Positions 28,061-35,834 of a stretch of DNA of 64,000 nt are shown in pieces (within the stretch, counting starts at the first letter, position 1; every line of letters begins with the position of its first letter). The notes under the pieces are model-generated. The model worked only from the letters and a program-made list of their open reading frames with translations. It ran no database searches and had not been told where the DNA came from. The position numbers were made by a program, and so were the translations under genes. Origin of the DNA: Microbacterium sp. A20 (GTDB lineage Bacteria > Actinomycetota > Actinomycetes > Actinomycetales > Microbacteriaceae); NCBI RefSeq assembly GCF_004794515.1, contig NZ_SSDF01000043.1, forward strand, positions 1-64,000. Reading direction: 5' to 3'.

Positions 28061-29029
28061 TCAGTTCGCCGGCGGCTGCCCACCGCTTCCCGGTCCTCCC
28101 GCACCGCCTCCGGGTGCAGCGCCTGCGGTGGGTGCCGTCGTCGTGTCGACACCGATCGTCAGTGTGGCGGTGTATCCCGCCGAGACTCCCCCGCTGACCG
28201 TCGCGATCTGGAGGGCACCGGAGTCATCGCCGAACACGTTGTCGCTCGCGAGCGTGATCTGCCCGAGGTTCCGCGCGGATCCGTCGTACGCCGCCTCCGC
28301 GTACACGTCCGTGCAGGCCGTCTCCGGCAGCGCGAGCTGCGACGTGGCGATCGCGGTCGACGAATCGGTGATCGACGCCACATCCGGATAGATCTCGAAG
28401 TGGATGTGGGGCCAGCGGCCGGAGTAGCAGCCGGGGAAGACCGACGTGAACGACACGGTGCCGTCGGCGTCCGCCACCTGCACGCCTCGCAGATACGTGA
28501 CGTCTTCCAGGCCGGAGGAGTACATCGAGTACTCGCCCTGGGCGGTGCAGTGCCAGGCATAGACCGCGACTCCGGCGAAGGGCACGCCCCCGTTGGCCAG
28601 ATCGAGGATCTGCAGCTCGAAGGTGAGCGGCACCCCGTCCGCGGTCGCCGCGCCATCGATCGACGAGCGGATGTCCCGACGGACGATGCCCGAGTCCTCG
28701 AGTACGTCTGGACCGTTGGACCCGTCACCCGGATAGGGTCCGGCCGTCTCGTCGGGGATCTCCGCCACGCTCGCCGCGGCGTCGCTCCCGTCGGCGGACG
28801 CGGACGGCGTCGACGCGCTCGAGGAGCCACCCGAGGCCGTGGGCGCGCAGGCCGCGAGCACGACGGCCCCGAGGCCGATGCCGGCGAGACCGAGGACGCC
28901 CCGTCTGCTCATCAGCGTGCGGATGTCGAACGCGGCGCCCTGATCGACCACCTCCTCGTCGATGCGGTCGAGCAGGCGTCCCTCGTATGCAGGGCCGTCG
29001 GGGGTCTGGGTGGGTTCGGGAATGCGCAT
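28061..29029 (-). CDS. Tat-exported lipoprotein of the intradiol ring-cleavage dioxygenase family
   Basis: A 322-residue protein. Residues 1-37 are a cytoplasmic extension. Residues 38-62 form a twin-arginine lipoprotein signal (MSRRGVLGLAGIGLGAVVLAAC). A Ser/Ala linker and an intradiol dioxygenase beta-sandwich follow. The Fe(III) ligand pattern Tyr, Tyr, His, His is visible in VAVYAWHC and CYSGRWPHIHFEIY. A Gly/Pro-rich tail closes it. The ATG at 29029 has GAGGAG six nt upstream, which supports keeping the extension. Family members cleave catechols, but exported ones have poorly known substrates. Confidence 0.85.
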   Translation of the reverse strand: MRIPEPTQTPDGPAYEGRLLDRIDEEVVDQGAAFDIRTLMSRRGVLGLAGIGLGAVVLAACAPTASGGSSSASTPSASADGSDAAASVAEIPDETAGPYPGDGSNGPDVLEDSGIVRRDIRSSIDGAATADGVPLTFELQILDLANGGVPFAGVAVYAWHCTAQGEYSMYSSGLEDVTYLRGVQVADADGTVSFTSVFPGCYSGRWPHIHFEIYPDVASITDSSTAIATSQLALPETACTDVYAEAAYDGSARNLGQITLASDNVFGDDSGALQIATVSGGVSAGYTATLTIGVDTTTAPTAGAAPGGGAGGPGSGGQPPAN

Positions 29030-29052
29030 GATCGTGCTCCTCGCGAGTGGAC

Positions 29053-29071
29053 CGGTGGTGGTTGACCACCA
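29053..29071 (-). promoter_or_regulatory. Hairpin between the LtrA and dioxygenase genes
   Basis: The sequence GGTGGTTGACCACC forms a 6-bp hairpin in the 80-nt gap. It could act as a weak terminator after the LtrA gene or as an operator upstream of the dioxygenase gene. Function is not clear. Confidence 0.3.
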
Positions 29072-29108
29072 TGGTTCCCGAGCAGCTGATCAGGGGCCTT
29101 TGCTCGGC

Positions 29109-30293
29109 CTATGTGTTGATGATGTCCTCGCGCACCACCGGGGGCCGGAGCACCAGGACGACGACGATGCCGGCGAGGATCACGGCGGTCAGGGTCACGG
29201 GGATGGGGAGCACGGGATCCAGCAGCACCAGCAGTGCACCCAGCGGGACCACCGTGTTCACGACGCGGTCGGCGTTCTCGCGGATGGCTATCCACCAGAT
29301 GCCGATGAGGAAGATCGCGATGGGGATGGTGACCGTGAAGGAGGCGGCGACCGTGGACAGATGGCTGGCTCCCGTCAGGACGTCGATCTCGACTTCGATA
29401 CCGGCCGAGAAGGCCGCGGCGGCCGCGAACACGAAGTAGTGGCTGTAGCCGTAGCGTAGCGAGCGCCGGAAGGTCGTGATCGCACGGTGATGCGGCGGCC
29501 AGAAGTAGATCCACCAGAGCGACGCCGTCACCACGAGGGTGAGCACCGCGATCGCGATCAGCGGGCCGAGGGAGTCGACCTCGTCGAGCGCGTCGATGAT
29601 GGCGTTGGCCGACGCCAGCAGACTCTCACCGAGAACGATCAGCGTGAACAGCCCGTATCGCTCTGTGATGTGGTGCGGGTGCCACGGGGTCTGTCGGCGG
29701 TGCTCCGCGAACACCGGGACACCGATCTCGATGAGCGCGAACACGACGAAGGCGACCAGCTGCAGAGGGCCGCTCGGAATGAGCAGGAACAGGATCCACA
29801 GCACCTGCACCGCAGCGATCCCGAAGGCGTACCGTCGTGTCGCCGAACGCAGCGGCCCTGCCGAGCGCGAGGCACGCAACCACTGCGCCACCATCGCGAC
29901 ACGCATCACGACGTAACCGAGGACCGGGACGGTGAAGTCCCCGTCCTCGAAGGCACGGGGAACACCGGCCGCGAGCACCAGGACACCTCCCATCTGCACG
30001 AACGTCGTGACGCGGTAGAGCCAGTCATCGGTGTCGAACGAGGTGGCGAACCAGGTGAAGTTCATCCACGCCCACCAGATCGCGAAGAACACCATCGCGT
30101 AGGAGGTGATGCCGTGCACGAAGTCCGCGTGGCCGAGCGCGTGATGCAGCTCTGCGGAGGCGATGCTCACCGCGACCACGAAGACCAGGTCGAAGAACAG
30201 CTCGAGGGTGCTCGCGGTGCGATGCGGCTGCGAGGGATCGCGAGGCGACATCGTGCGGAGCTGGAAGCGCGAGGCGACGGAATCGGCGGTCAC
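29109..30293 (-). CDS. Low-temperature-requirement A (LtrA) family membrane protein
   Basis: A 394-residue polytopic protein with about ten to twelve membrane helices. The LtrA signature LELFFDLVFVVAVSIASAEL lies near residue 30, and SITERYGLFTLIVLGESLLA-type residues (HHITERYGLFTLIVLGESLL) near 215. LtrA was named for a Listeria cold-growth phenotype; its molecular function is unknown. The start is a GTG at 30293: -10 TATTCT (minus strand, 30306-30301) is 7 nt before it, which suggests a leaderless mRNA. Confidence 0.9.
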   Translation of the reverse strand: MTADSVASRFQLRTMSPRDPSQPHRTASTLELFFDLVFVVAVSIASAELHHALGHADFVHGITSYAMVFFAIWWAWMNFTWFATSFDTDDWLYRVTTFVQMGGVLVLAAGVPRAFEDGDFTVPVLGYVVMRVAMVAQWLRASRSAGPLRSATRRYAFGIAAVQVLWILFLLIPSGPLQLVAFVVFALIEIGVPVFAEHRRQTPWHPHHITERYGLFTLIVLGESLLASANAIIDALDEVDSLGPLIAIAVLTLVVTASLWWIYFWPPHHRAITTFRRSLRYGYSHYFVFAAAAAFSAGIEVEIDVLTGASHLSTVAASFTVTIPIAIFLIGIWWIAIRENADRVVNTVVPLGALLVLLDPVLPIPVTLTAVILAGIVVVLVLRPPVVREDIINT

Positions 30294-30359
30294 CCGCCAC
30301 AGAATAGCGCTCGCGCGGCACCCGTTCGGAAGCCGAGTTCATCCATTCGTAAGAAATAC

Positions 30360-30389
30360 TTCCGATTCATAGGGAGCTTCCGCTACAGT
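30360..30389 (+). promoter_or_regulatory. Putative promoter of the polysaccharide locus
   Basis: A -35-like TTCCGA (30360-30365), an 18-bp spacer, and -10 TACAGT (30384-30389). The surrounding 30300-30400 is AT-richer than the genes and has a loose direct repeat around AAGAAA. Transcription would start near 30396. Confidence 0.5.
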
Positions 30390-30395
30390 AAGAAA

Positions 30396-30601
30396 GTCTG
30401 CAGTGCCTGCTGTCAGCGATCACCGTGTGGGACGGTGAGAACGCACTCCGTGATGTGGGAATCACGGGGAGTTTCAGCAGGACCCGAGGGGTCGGGACGC
30501 AGACGATGCCGTGAACGTGGGGTTCATGGTCTGGGGAAACTGGGGAAACACATGTCGCACTGGGGTTTTTTGCGTACATTCACGGCTCAAGGGGCCTCGG
30601 C
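30396..30601 (+). promoter_or_regulatory. Long structured leader with four G-loop hairpins
   Basis: The region from the predicted transcription start to the sugar-transferase ATG contains four successive hairpins. H1 30420-30438: 6-bp stem, loop TGTGGGA. H2 30446-30469: 9-bp stem, loop GTGGGA. H3 30483-30496: 5-bp stem, loop GGGG. H4 30508-30530: 9-bp stem with two G-T pairs, loop GTGGG. Then come two tandem TGGGGAAAC units (30532-30549) that can act as ribosome site for a leader peptide. Stem sequences are unrelated, loops nearly identical. This stretch (30294-30601) holds no other gene apart from that peptide. The element type is not one I recognise. Confidence 0.65.
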
Positions 30602-30605
30602 ATGA
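30552..30605 (+). CDS. Predicted 17-residue leader peptide coupled to the sugar transferase
   Basis: An ATG at 30552 opens a frame reading MSHWGFLRTFTAQGASA and ends in a TGA at 30603-30605 that overlaps the ATG of the sugar-transferase gene (ATGA). The second TGGGGAAAC unit places GGGGA about 7 nt before this ATG. Such an overlap usually couples translation. No codon run typical of an attenuator is seen (one Trp, one His). Whether it is translated is inference. Confidence 0.45.
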   Translation: MSHWGFLRTFTAQGASA

Positions 30606-32128
30606 CTTCCGTCGAGGATGCTCTGAGCATCACTCGTACGGCCTTCGTGCCGGTCGCGGCTCCGCGAGCCACCAAGTCGGTGACGCGCACGGTGGTCACA
30701 CCGCGCGCTTCGGCGACTCTGGAACGGCGCCGTCAGTGGGAGCGTCGCTATCGGATGCGGTTGCGGATCACGGATGCGGCCGTCATCCTGTTCGCGCTCG
30801 GTCTGACGGCAGCGATCCAGCTGGTCACCGGTGTCTCCGGGGCAGAGGTCCTGCGCGACGGCATTCCGCTCGCCGCGCTGTGGTACCTCATGCTCAGCGC
30901 GATGCACACGCGGGACGCCGCGTTGTTCCGCGCCAGCGCCACCGAGTACCGCGGCGTCGTGCACGCCACCGGACTCGCATTCGGGATCATCGCCATCGTG
31001 GCGGTCCTGCTCGCATGGAAGTCGATGCAACTGACGCTGCTGCTGGGGCTGCCCGTCGGTGTGCTGACGCTTCTGGTGACCAGGTGGCTGTGGCGCCACT
31101 GGCTGCAGACGCAGCGCTCCCAGGGGAGGTTCGCCTCCCGCACCCTCGTCGTCGGCAACAGGGACGACGTGGAGTATGTGGTCCGGACGCTGCACCCGAT
31201 CGGCGCATCCGGGTACCAGGTGGTCGGCGCGACGCTGCTCGACGGCAACGCGCGCGACATCGTGATCGACGACACGCGGTTCCCGGTTCTGGGGAACGTG
31301 AACTCCGTGTCGTCGATCGCCGCCGAAGTCGGCGCAGACACGATCATCGTGGCGAGCCGACCCGAGGGTGAGCCGGAGTTCGTGAAGCAGTTGAGCTGGC
31401 AGCTCGAAGGGACCGCTGCCGAGCTCGTGCTCTCCAGCCGCCTCACCGATGTCGCGGGTCCGCGCATCTCTTTCGCACCGGTCGAAGGCCTGCCGCTGAT
31501 CCAGGTGCAGATTCCGACATACGAAGGTGGCCAGCACCTGCTCAAGCGGGCACTGGACGTCGCCGTCGCCACGCTGGCGCTGATCCCGATCGGTCTGCTC
31601 GCCCCCGTGCTCGCGCTGCTGATCAAGCTGGACTCGCCGGGTCCGGTCTTCTTCTTCCAGGAGCGGGTCGGCCGTGATGGTCGCCGGTTCAAGATGGTCA
31701 AGTTCCGCTCCATGAAGACCGACGCCGAGCAGCAGCTCGCCGCGCTCAAGGCGCAGAACGAGGGCGCCGGCCTCCTCTTCAAGATGAAGGACGACCCGCG
31801 CGTCACCCGCATCGGTCGCGTGCTGCGCAAGCTCTCGCTCGACGAGCTGCCGCAGTTCTGGAACGTGCTCGTGGGCGACATGAGCGTCGTCGGGCCCCGT
31901 CCGCCGCTGCCCAGCGAGGTCACCGCCTACGACGGCACGGTTTTCCGCCGCCTCTACATCAAGCCGGGGATCACCGGTCTGTGGCAGGTCTCGGGCCGCA
32001 GCGACCTCTCGTGGGACGAGAGCGTGCGCCTCGACCTGCGTTACGTGGAGAACTGGTCCGTGATGAATGACCTGCAGATCATGTGGCGAACTGCCAAGGT
32101 CATGGTGCAGCCCAGCGGGGCATACTGA
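30602..32128 (+). CDS. Polyprenyl glycosylphosphotransferase (initiating sugar transferase)
   Basis: A 508-residue WbaP/CpsE-type enzyme that transfers a sugar-1-phosphate to undecaprenyl phosphate, the first step of repeat-unit assembly. After a cytoplasmic tail come four membrane helices (about residues 55-175), a central nucleotide-binding CoA-binding-like domain (RTLVVGNRDDVEYVVRTLHP), a fifth hydrophobic segment (residues about 325-345) and the catalytic domain with FFFQERVGRDGRRFKMVKFR, KLSLDELPQFWNVL, VGPRPPLPSEV and KPGITGLWQVSGRS. AAGGGG lies 9 nt before the ATG. It heads a + strand run with two glycosyltransferases spaced 4 nt and overlapping by 4 nt. Confidence 0.95.
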   Translation: MTSVEDALSITRTAFVPVAAPRATKSVTRTVVTPRASATLERRRQWERRYRMRLRITDAAVILFALGLTAAIQLVTGVSGAEVLRDGIPLAALWYLMLSAMHTRDAALFRASATEYRGVVHATGLAFGIIAIVAVLLAWKSMQLTLLLGLPVGVLTLLVTRWLWRHWLQTQRSQGRFASRTLVVGNRDDVEYVVRTLHPIGASGYQVVGATLLDGNARDIVIDDTRFPVLGNVNSVSSIAAEVGADTIIVASRPEGEPEFVKQLSWQLEGTAAELVLSSRLTDVAGPRISFAPVEGLPLIQVQIPTYEGGQHLLKRALDVAVATLALIPIGLLAPVLALLIKLDSPGPVFFFQERVGRDGRRFKMVKFRSMKTDAEQQLAALKAQNEGAGLLFKMKDDPRVTRIGRVLRKLSLDELPQFWNVLVGDMSVVGPRPPLPSEVTAYDGTVFRRLYIKPGITGLWQVSGRSDLSWDESVRLDLRYVENWSVMNDLQIMWRTAKVMVQPSGAY

Positions 32129-32132
32129 TCGG

Positions 32133-33329
32133 ATGAGCAATTCGAAACGCCTCACCATCGCGATGGTGGGGACCCGAGGAGTGCCTGCGGCGTACGGCGG
32201 CTTCGAGACGGCGGTTGAGGAAGTCGGCCGCCGTCTCGCGGATCGCGGTCACGACGTCGTCGTCTACACGCGCGGATCGGAGCATCGGGAGAAGGAGTAC
32301 CTCGGCATGAAGGTCGTGCACCTTCCCGCCGTCCCGGTGAAACAGATCGAGACGCTCAGTCACACCGGGCTCTCGGCACTTCACCTGTGCTTTCGGCGGC
32401 GCCCGGACGCGACCTTCGTGTTCAACGCCGCCAACTCCCCCTTCCTCCCGCTGCTCCGTCTGCGCCGGGCCCCCGTCGCCCTGCACATGGACGGCCTCGA
32501 ATGGCGCCGTTCGAAGTGGGGCCCGCGCGGCAGGGCCTACTACCGGTGGGCCGAGCAGTTCGGCGTCCGGACCGCCGACGCCCTGATCGCGGACGCACCG
32601 GGAATCGCGGACTACTACCGCCATCAGTTCGACGTCCCGACGGAGATGATCCGCTACGGCGCCCCGATCCTCGAGGAGCTGCCGGAACGCGGCGTCGCTG
32701 AGATGGGGCTCACCTCGGGCGGCTACCACCTCGTCGTGGCCCGGTTCGAGCCCGAGAACCACGTACTCGAGATCGTCGAGGGCTACCGCGACAGCGACGC
32801 GAAGCTCCCGCTCGTCGTCGTCGGGTCGGCGCCGTACAGCGCCGGGTACACCCAGGAGATCCAGCGCGTTGCCGAGGGCGACGAACGGATCAGACTCGTC
32901 GGCGGCGTGTACGACCAGGAGCTGCTCGATGCCCTCTATGCGAACGCGATGACGTACCTGCACGGTCATTCCGTCGGTGGCACGAACCCTTCGCTCCTGC
33001 GCGCCATGGGTGCTGGAACAGCGGTGATCGGCTTCGATGTGCCCTTCAACCGCGAAGTGCTCGACGGCAACGGATGGTTCTTCACCGATGCCGCCGACGT
33101 CGCCGCTCAGGTTCTCGCCGCGGAGGCCGACCCGGACCTGACCGCCTCACGAGGGAAGATCGTGCAGGAGATCGCGCGCACCCGGTTCCGTTGGGACGAT
33201 GTCGCGGATGAGTACGAGGCCCTCGCACACAGGCTCGCGGAGGGATCGAGCATCCATCGATCGGCGCGACGAGCGCGGCGGCGCACCACCGACTGGTCCC
33301 CCGCTCCTGCCGATCCGGCAACGCGATGA
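32133..33329 (+). CDS. DUF1972-type glycosyltransferase (rhamnosyltransferase-like)
   Basis: A 398-residue GT-B enzyme. The N-terminal GTRGVPAAYGGFETAVEEVGRRLADRGHDV is the DUF1972 signature, found in enzymes such as pneumococcal Cps2T/WchF that add rhamnose to the first lipid-linked sugar. The C-terminal donor-binding half includes HGHSVGGTNPSLLRAMGAG. It lies 4 nt after the initiating transferase, consistent with second-sugar addition. Rhamnose as donor is inferred from the family and from the dTDP-rhamnose genes at 54-57 kb. Confidence 0.88.
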   Translation: MSNSKRLTIAMVGTRGVPAAYGGFETAVEEVGRRLADRGHDVVVYTRGSEHREKEYLGMKVVHLPAVPVKQIETLSHTGLSALHLCFRRRPDATFVFNAANSPFLPLLRLRRAPVALHMDGLEWRRSKWGPRGRAYYRWAEQFGVRTADALIADAPGIADYYRHQFDVPTEMIRYGAPILEELPERGVAEMGLTSGGYHLVVARFEPENHVLEIVEGYRDSDAKLPLVVVGSAPYSAGYTQEIQRVAEGDERIRLVGGVYDQELLDALYANAMTYLHGHSVGGTNPSLLRAMGAGTAVIGFDVPFNREVLDGNGWFFTDAADVAAQVLAAEADPDLTASRGKIVQEIARTRFRWDDVADEYEALAHRLAEGSSIHRSARRARRRTTDWSPAPADPATR

Positions 33330-34462
33330 GCGGCGGCGGAAAAGGGCGCACGGTCCTTCTCGTGCACCCCGGCGCGGAGATGTTCGGTTCGGACCGGATG
33401 CTGCTCGAGAGCGCGATCGGCCTGGTCCAAGCGGGCGCCCGGGTCGTGGTCGCACTGCCGAGTTCGGGCCTGCTCGTCCCGGAGCTCCGCGCGGCCGGTG
33501 CCGAGGTGGTCATCATCCCGATGCTCGTCCTGCGAAAGGTCCTGCTGACCCCGCGCGGGCTGCCCCGCCTCTTCCGCGACACCTTCCGCGGCCTCGGTGC
33601 CGCGTGGCGGCTGATCGGGCGGATTCGGCCCGACGCCGTGTACGTCTCGACGATCATCATCCCCCAGTGGCCGCTGATCGCCCGGCTGCGCCGCACCCGC
33701 TCGGTGAGTCACGTACATGAAGCCGAGGCGTCCGGAAACAGGCTCGTGAACGGCATCCTCTACTCACCGCATCTCGCCTCTGAGCGCACGATCGTGAACA
33801 GCCGGTTCAGCCTCGACACGATCCGCGCCGCGTTGCCGATCCTCGCGCGACGTGCGCACGTGGTCTACAACGGCGTCGCCTCTCCTCCGCATCCGATCTC
33901 GCCCCGTCCGCGCATCGAACGCGCGCTTCGCGTGCTCTACATCGGCCGGCTGTCGCCGCGAAAGGGGCCCGACCTCGTCATCGAGGCCGCCTCAGCGCTG
34001 CACACCGCGGGACGGGCCGTCGACGTCACCCTTCTCGGCGCGGTCTTCGAAGGGTACGAGTGGTTCGAGCGTGACCTTCGAGAACAGGCCACAGCGGCGG
34101 GCGTGCCCGTCGACTTCGCCGGGTTCCATTCCGAGATCTGGCCGTTCCTCGCCGAAGCGGATGTCCTCGTCGTCCCCTCACGCGTCGACGAGCCGTTCGG
34201 GAACACGGCCGTCGAGGGCATCCTCGCTCTCCGGCCCGTGATCGCGAGCGACAGCAGCGGACTCCGAGAGGCAGCAGGTGGATACGCCACCGCCCAGCTG
34301 GTCACCGCCGGCGACGCAGAGTCGATCGCCACCGCGCTGACCGACATCCATGCGCGCTGGAACGAGATGGTCTCCACCGTCGCCGACAGCCGCGCCGAGG
34401 CGCTCCGCCGCCACGCCCCCGATGTGTACCGCTCGAGCATCACCGCTCACGTCCTGCGTTGA
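33326..34462 (+). CDS. Family 4 glycosyltransferase
   Basis: A 378-residue GT4 enzyme. The N-terminal LLVHPGAEMFGSDRMLLESAIGL, the donor-site start RVLYIGRLSPRKGPDLVIEA, and the E-x7-E region VDEPFGNTAVEGILALRPVIAS are typical. The ATG overlaps the stop of the preceding transferase (ATGA), so it is co-translated. The donor sugar is not predictable from sequence. Confidence 0.9.
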   Translation: MSGGGKGRTVLLVHPGAEMFGSDRMLLESAIGLVQAGARVVVALPSSGLLVPELRAAGAEVVIIPMLVLRKVLLTPRGLPRLFRDTFRGLGAAWRLIGRIRPDAVYVSTIIIPQWPLIARLRRTRSVSHVHEAEASGNRLVNGILYSPHLASERTIVNSRFSLDTIRAALPILARRAHVVYNGVASPPHPISPRPRIERALRVLYIGRLSPRKGPDLVIEAASALHTAGRAVDVTLLGAVFEGYEWFERDLREQATAAGVPVDFAGFHSEIWPFLAEADVLVVPSRVDEPFGNTAVEGILALRPVIASDSSGLREAAGGYATAQLVTAGDAESIATALTDIHARWNEMVSTVADSRAEALRRHAPDVYRSSITAHVLR

Positions 34463-34489
34463 GCCCGGCCGCCGCACGCGGACGCCCGT

Positions 34490-35824
34490 CTACGCGACGT
34501 CGTCGCTCGGCTGCGGCACCGACTCCTGACTGCCGGCCGTGAGCCGCGTCTTGTGACGCACGATGTAGATCGAGAACGGGATCAGCTGGCACACCAGCAA
34601 CGCGAACGCCACGCCGATCAGGGGTCCGGCGATGCCGAGCACGGGGGTGAGGACGAACGAGAGGCCGATGCCCACGGCCGCCATGCTCAGCGTGGGGATC
34701 ACCTGGAAGCGGATGCCGGGCTTGTCCATGATGAACATCCCCAGCGGGTACACGGCCGCGGTCATCATGATCATGAGGCCGAAGGCGAAGATGGTGCTCG
34801 GACGCACTGTCAGCTCACCCTGTGTGATGAAGCCGAAGAGCCACGGCCCGACCAGCCAGACCACGAACGTCGCGACCGCGATGGCGGTGGCGAACAGCGC
34901 GGAGAGCAGGAACGGACCGCGCTGGAGACCGCCGTCGTGGCGCTTGCGGGCGAAATGCGGCCAGAGTGCCAGACCACCGGCCATCACCAGCCCGTTGAGA
35001 GCGAAGAAGACCTGTCCGGCCACTCCGTACTCGGCGACGTCCGTCGGCCCTCCGAGCTGAGCGATCACGTAGCGCTGAGAACCCACGGCGATCGGATACG
35101 TCACCATCTGCGCCAGCATCGGCCAGCCGACATCCATCACGCGCACGCCGGGGAAGCGCCGCGGACGCAGGACCATTCGGGCAGCCGCCGGGATGAGGGG
35201 TGAGGTCGTGCGTGCCGTGATCAGGATGCCCAGCACCGAGACGAGGAAGGACGCCGCGAAGGATGCGATCGCGACGAACGAGTGCAGGTTCTCTCCGCCC
35301 AGGGTGAGGATCAACCACACGCCCACCATCGTCAGCGGCGAGATCAATCCCTGGAGGAGGATCACGACGTGATTGCGTCGCTGGCCCAGCATGATGCGCG
35401 CCCAGACACCGAGCGGAATCCCGAGGCAGAAGATCGTCACGCAGTAGAACGCCGCGAGTGACGCCCCCGGGCGTCCGCCGGCCTCTCCGAAGACGACCTC
35501 CCACGCGCCGGTGAGCACGAGGACGGTGTTGATCGCCATCGCACTCGCCGCGAAGAGGAGCAGGACCCGGCCGACGGAGGTGAGCTGATACCTCAGCTTC
35601 TCGTCCGTGCGCACATCGTCGCTCGTCGCGACGGCGTTGACCAGGACCGCCCCGCTGCCGAGGTCGGTGAACGTCAGCAGCGAGGGGATCGTGATCAGCA
35701 AGGTGTAGAGGGCGAAGCTGTCGACGCCCGCGCCGCCGATGATCATGCGCGTCGTGAGAACGCCACAGACAAGCGCGATGACCATCGTCAGCGCGCGGGC
35801 GCCGACAGCGAGAAGTGAACCCAT
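34490..35824 (-). CDS. Oligosaccharide flippase (Wzx-like, MOP superfamily)
   Basis: A 444-residue membrane protein with about twelve helices, starting MGSLLAVGARALTMVIALVCGVLTTRMI, the usual N-terminus of Wzx-type lipid-linked oligosaccharide flippases. It would move undecaprenyl-linked repeats across the membrane. ATG 35824 is chosen over the longer open frame at 35896, which would lie inside the upstream gene. It begins 10 nt after the beta-helix gene's stop, so these two are likely co-transcribed. Confidence 0.9.
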   Translation of the reverse strand: MGSLLAVGARALTMVIALVCGVLTTRMIIGGAGVDSFALYTLLITIPSLLTFTDLGSGAVLVNAVATSDDVRTDEKLRYQLTSVGRVLLLFAASAMAINTVLVLTGAWEVVFGEAGGRPGASLAAFYCVTIFCLGIPLGVWARIMLGQRRNHVVILLQGLISPLTMVGVWLILTLGGENLHSFVAIASFAASFLVSVLGILITARTTSPLIPAAARMVLRPRRFPGVRVMDVGWPMLAQMVTYPIAVGSQRYVIAQLGGPTDVAEYGVAGQVFFALNGLVMAGGLALWPHFARKRHDGGLQRGPFLLSALFATAIAVATFVVWLVGPWLFGFITQGELTVRPSTIFAFGLMIMMTAAVYPLGMFIMDKPGIRFQVIPTLSMAAVGIGLSFVLTPVLGIAGPLIGVAFALLVCQLIPFSIYIVRHKTRLTAGSQESVPQPSDDVA

Positions 35825-35834
35825 ACCTACATCG

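Noticed and set aside
28030-28062. Complete tRNA gene
   Set aside because: Only a T-arm and acceptor-like end are visible; no anticodon arm, D-arm or matching 5' acceptor strand upstream.
30420-30549. Known riboswitch or ANTAR-type antiterminator
   Set aside because: No riboswitch core I know fits, and the loops are GGGG/GUGGG(A) rather than the A-x-x-G hexaloops of ANTAR targets. The transcript also lacks a clear terminator with U tract.
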